Origin: an uncultured Collinsella sp.
GTDB taxonomy: Bacteria > Actinomycetota > Coriobacteriia > Coriobacteriales > Coriobacteriaceae
Direction: 5' to 3'
NCBI GenBank assembly: GCA_937937835.1
Contig: CALDBJ010000091.1
Span: 1 to 16,352, forward strand
DNA: 16,352 nt
The notes below the pieces were generated by a model. The model did not search any database. It worked only from the letters and a program-made list of their open reading frames with translations, and had not been told where the DNA came from. Shown piece after piece: positions 15,546-16,352 of the stretch. The translations under genes and the position numbers were made by a program. Positions within the stretch are counted from its first letter, which is position 1; each line of letters begins with the position of its first letter.

Positions 15546-15616
15546 TAAGTTGCGGTGAAATAGTTCCAGCTTAGCCCTCAAATGGCTGAATCTAGAAACT
15601 ATTCCACCGCAACTTA
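15546..15616. repeat. AGTTGCGGTG hairpin, copy 2
   Basis: The left arm TAAGTTGCGGTGAAATAGTT (15546-15565) pairs with AACTATTCCACCGCAACTTA (15597-15616) with one mismatch. The arms match those of the element at 9159-9225, while the loop is different and of similar size. No T-tract follows. The nine-base AGTTGCGGT also appears alone at 15693-15701. Confidence 0.8.
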
Positions 15617-15660
15617 CTGAGTGGGGGCTCTTGGCCGCTACTTGCACTGACATTTGTCCT

Positions 15661-15760
15661 GAAATGGCTGGTCGTTAGGGGTTGCTACCGGTAGTTGCGG
15701 TAGGGTTGGAGCAGATTCTAACTAGAAATGGTGGTCGCTACCGGTTGTTCTCAGCATACT
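15661..15760 (+). promoter_or_regulatory. Direct repeats and possible operator/promoter of the Xre regulator
   Basis: Two similar blocks start GAAATGG(C)TGGTCG at 15661 and 15725. Each contains G(T/C)(T/C)GCTACCGGT(A/T), at 15681-15693 and 15734-15746. CTACCGGTAG (15685-15694) is a perfect palindrome and CTACCGGTTG (15738-15747) a near copy, 53 bp apart. A possible -10 box, CATACT (15755-15760), would place the second block over the -35 region. This arrangement fits autorepression by the downstream Xre protein, which is an inference. The remaining sequence from 15617 to 15799 shows no other gene or structure. Confidence 0.45.
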
Positions 15761-15799
15761 CGGCTCATTCGATTCGACCATCAAACGAAAGGAACCACC

Positions 15800-16352
15800 A
15801 TGGATCTTGCGATGGCACAGCGGCTCGTTGATCGCCGCAAGGCTGCCGGGCTTTCTCAGGAGGCGCTTGCCGCCCAGCTGGGCGTGAGTCGTCAGGCTGT
15901 CAGTAAATGGGAGCGCAGCGAGTCCTCGCCCGATACCGATAACCTTATTGTGCTCGCCGCGCTGTATGGCGTGTCGCTGGATGAGCTGTTGTATGGGGAA
16001 GCGGCTAGTGATGCCGATGGCTCAGAGGACGGCAGCACCGAAACGGTGGATGAGGCTAAAGAGGCCGAAGATTCTGCCGAGCACGCCGATTGTGGCGACA
16101 AACCACTTGTCGATATTTCCCTCGCGCGCGGCATCCACGTCATTGATCCCAATAAAGGCGAGGAAGTCCATGTTGGCTGGAACGGCATCCATGTGACCAA
16201 CGAGCGCAAGGGCGAAGAGGTGCATGTGGGGCCGGACGGCGTGCATGTCGATACGCTTGAGGACGATGGACATAGCGTGCATACCAATGACGACGGCACC
16301 GTCACCATCGACGGCGAGACGTTTTCCAGCTGGAAGGAAGCACACGACAAGC
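15800..16352 (+). CDS. Xre-family regulator with C-terminal 18-residue beta repeats (partial)
   Basis: The gene runs off the right edge; 184 residues are visible. An Xre-type helix-turn-helix occupies 5-63 (GLSQEALAAQLGVSRQAVSK, WERSESSPD and the LYGVSLDELL end). An acidic linker (68-100, rich in Glu, Asp, Ala) follows. Then come three tandem repeats of 18-19 residues at 111-128, 129-146 and 147-165 with the pattern G(I/V)HV....KGEEVHVG..; the third is diverged. These look like short beta-strands of a solenoid or a DUF4097-like sheet domain. AAAGGA (15788-15793) is six bases before the ATG. Many relatives end in membrane helices, which cannot be checked here. The regulator's target is unknown; its own upstream repeats are the first candidate. 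Confidence 0.88.
   Translation, partial: MDLAMAQRLVDRRKAAGLSQEALAAQLGVSRQAVSKWERSESSPDTDNLIVLAALYGVSLDELLYGEAASDADGSEDGSTETVDEAKEAEDSAEHADCGDKPLVDISLARGIHVIDPNKGEEVHVGWNGIHVTNERKGEEVHVGPDGVHVDTLEDDGHSVHTNDDGTVTIDGETFSSWKEAHDK

Overview
The window is GC-rich, gene-dense bacterial DNA. The protein families, the codon style (strong preference for GCC, CTC and GAC) and the mix of genes suggest an actinobacterium of the Coriobacteriia, most likely Collinsella or a close relative. That placement is an inference from reading alone; no database search was possible. There are no rRNA or tRNA genes, integrases or recognisable transposases. Thirteen genes are supported, one of them cut by the right edge.

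Layout. Positions 1-452 hold no gene: an unusual array of four 15-bp repeats in alternating orientation at an exact 40-bp step, then two hairpins and a good sigma-70-type promoter. Positions 453-4739 are a polar amino-acid ABC importer (Tat-type lipoprotein binding protein, two permeases, ATPase) followed by a class-I glutamine-amidotransferase-like peptidase of the PuuD/C26 family, closed by a terminator. On the minus strand, 7106-4845 encodes a GGDEF-like/REC/HD-GYP signalling protein followed 24 bp later by a stand-alone HPt protein. An alpha/beta hydrolase (minus, 8115-7318) is divergent from a radical SAM protein (plus, 8341-9117). Then come a SEC-C-containing methionine aminopeptidase, a D-2-hydroxyacid dehydrogenase with a GTG start, an M18 aminopeptidase (minus), a membrane-anchored Ntn-type amide hydrolase, a 6-phosphofructokinase, and an Xre-type regulator with C-terminal beta-repeats that runs off the end.

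How the genes fit together. Much of the coding content concerns peptide and amino-acid use: the importer, the gamma-glutamyl-type amidohydrolase, two aminopeptidases and an amide hydrolase, beside one central glycolytic enzyme. The signalling pair (HD-GYP response regulator and HPt) looks like part of a phosphorelay whose kinase lies elsewhere.

The intergenic DNA is the most unusual part. It contains the alternating array at the left edge, three copies of a CCTGCCAAAA hairpin, two copies of an AGTTGCGGTG hairpin, and two long imperfect palindromes of about 100 bp (11277-11374 and 15390-15486). Most have no clear T-tract and look like REP/MITE-type repeats rather than simple terminators.
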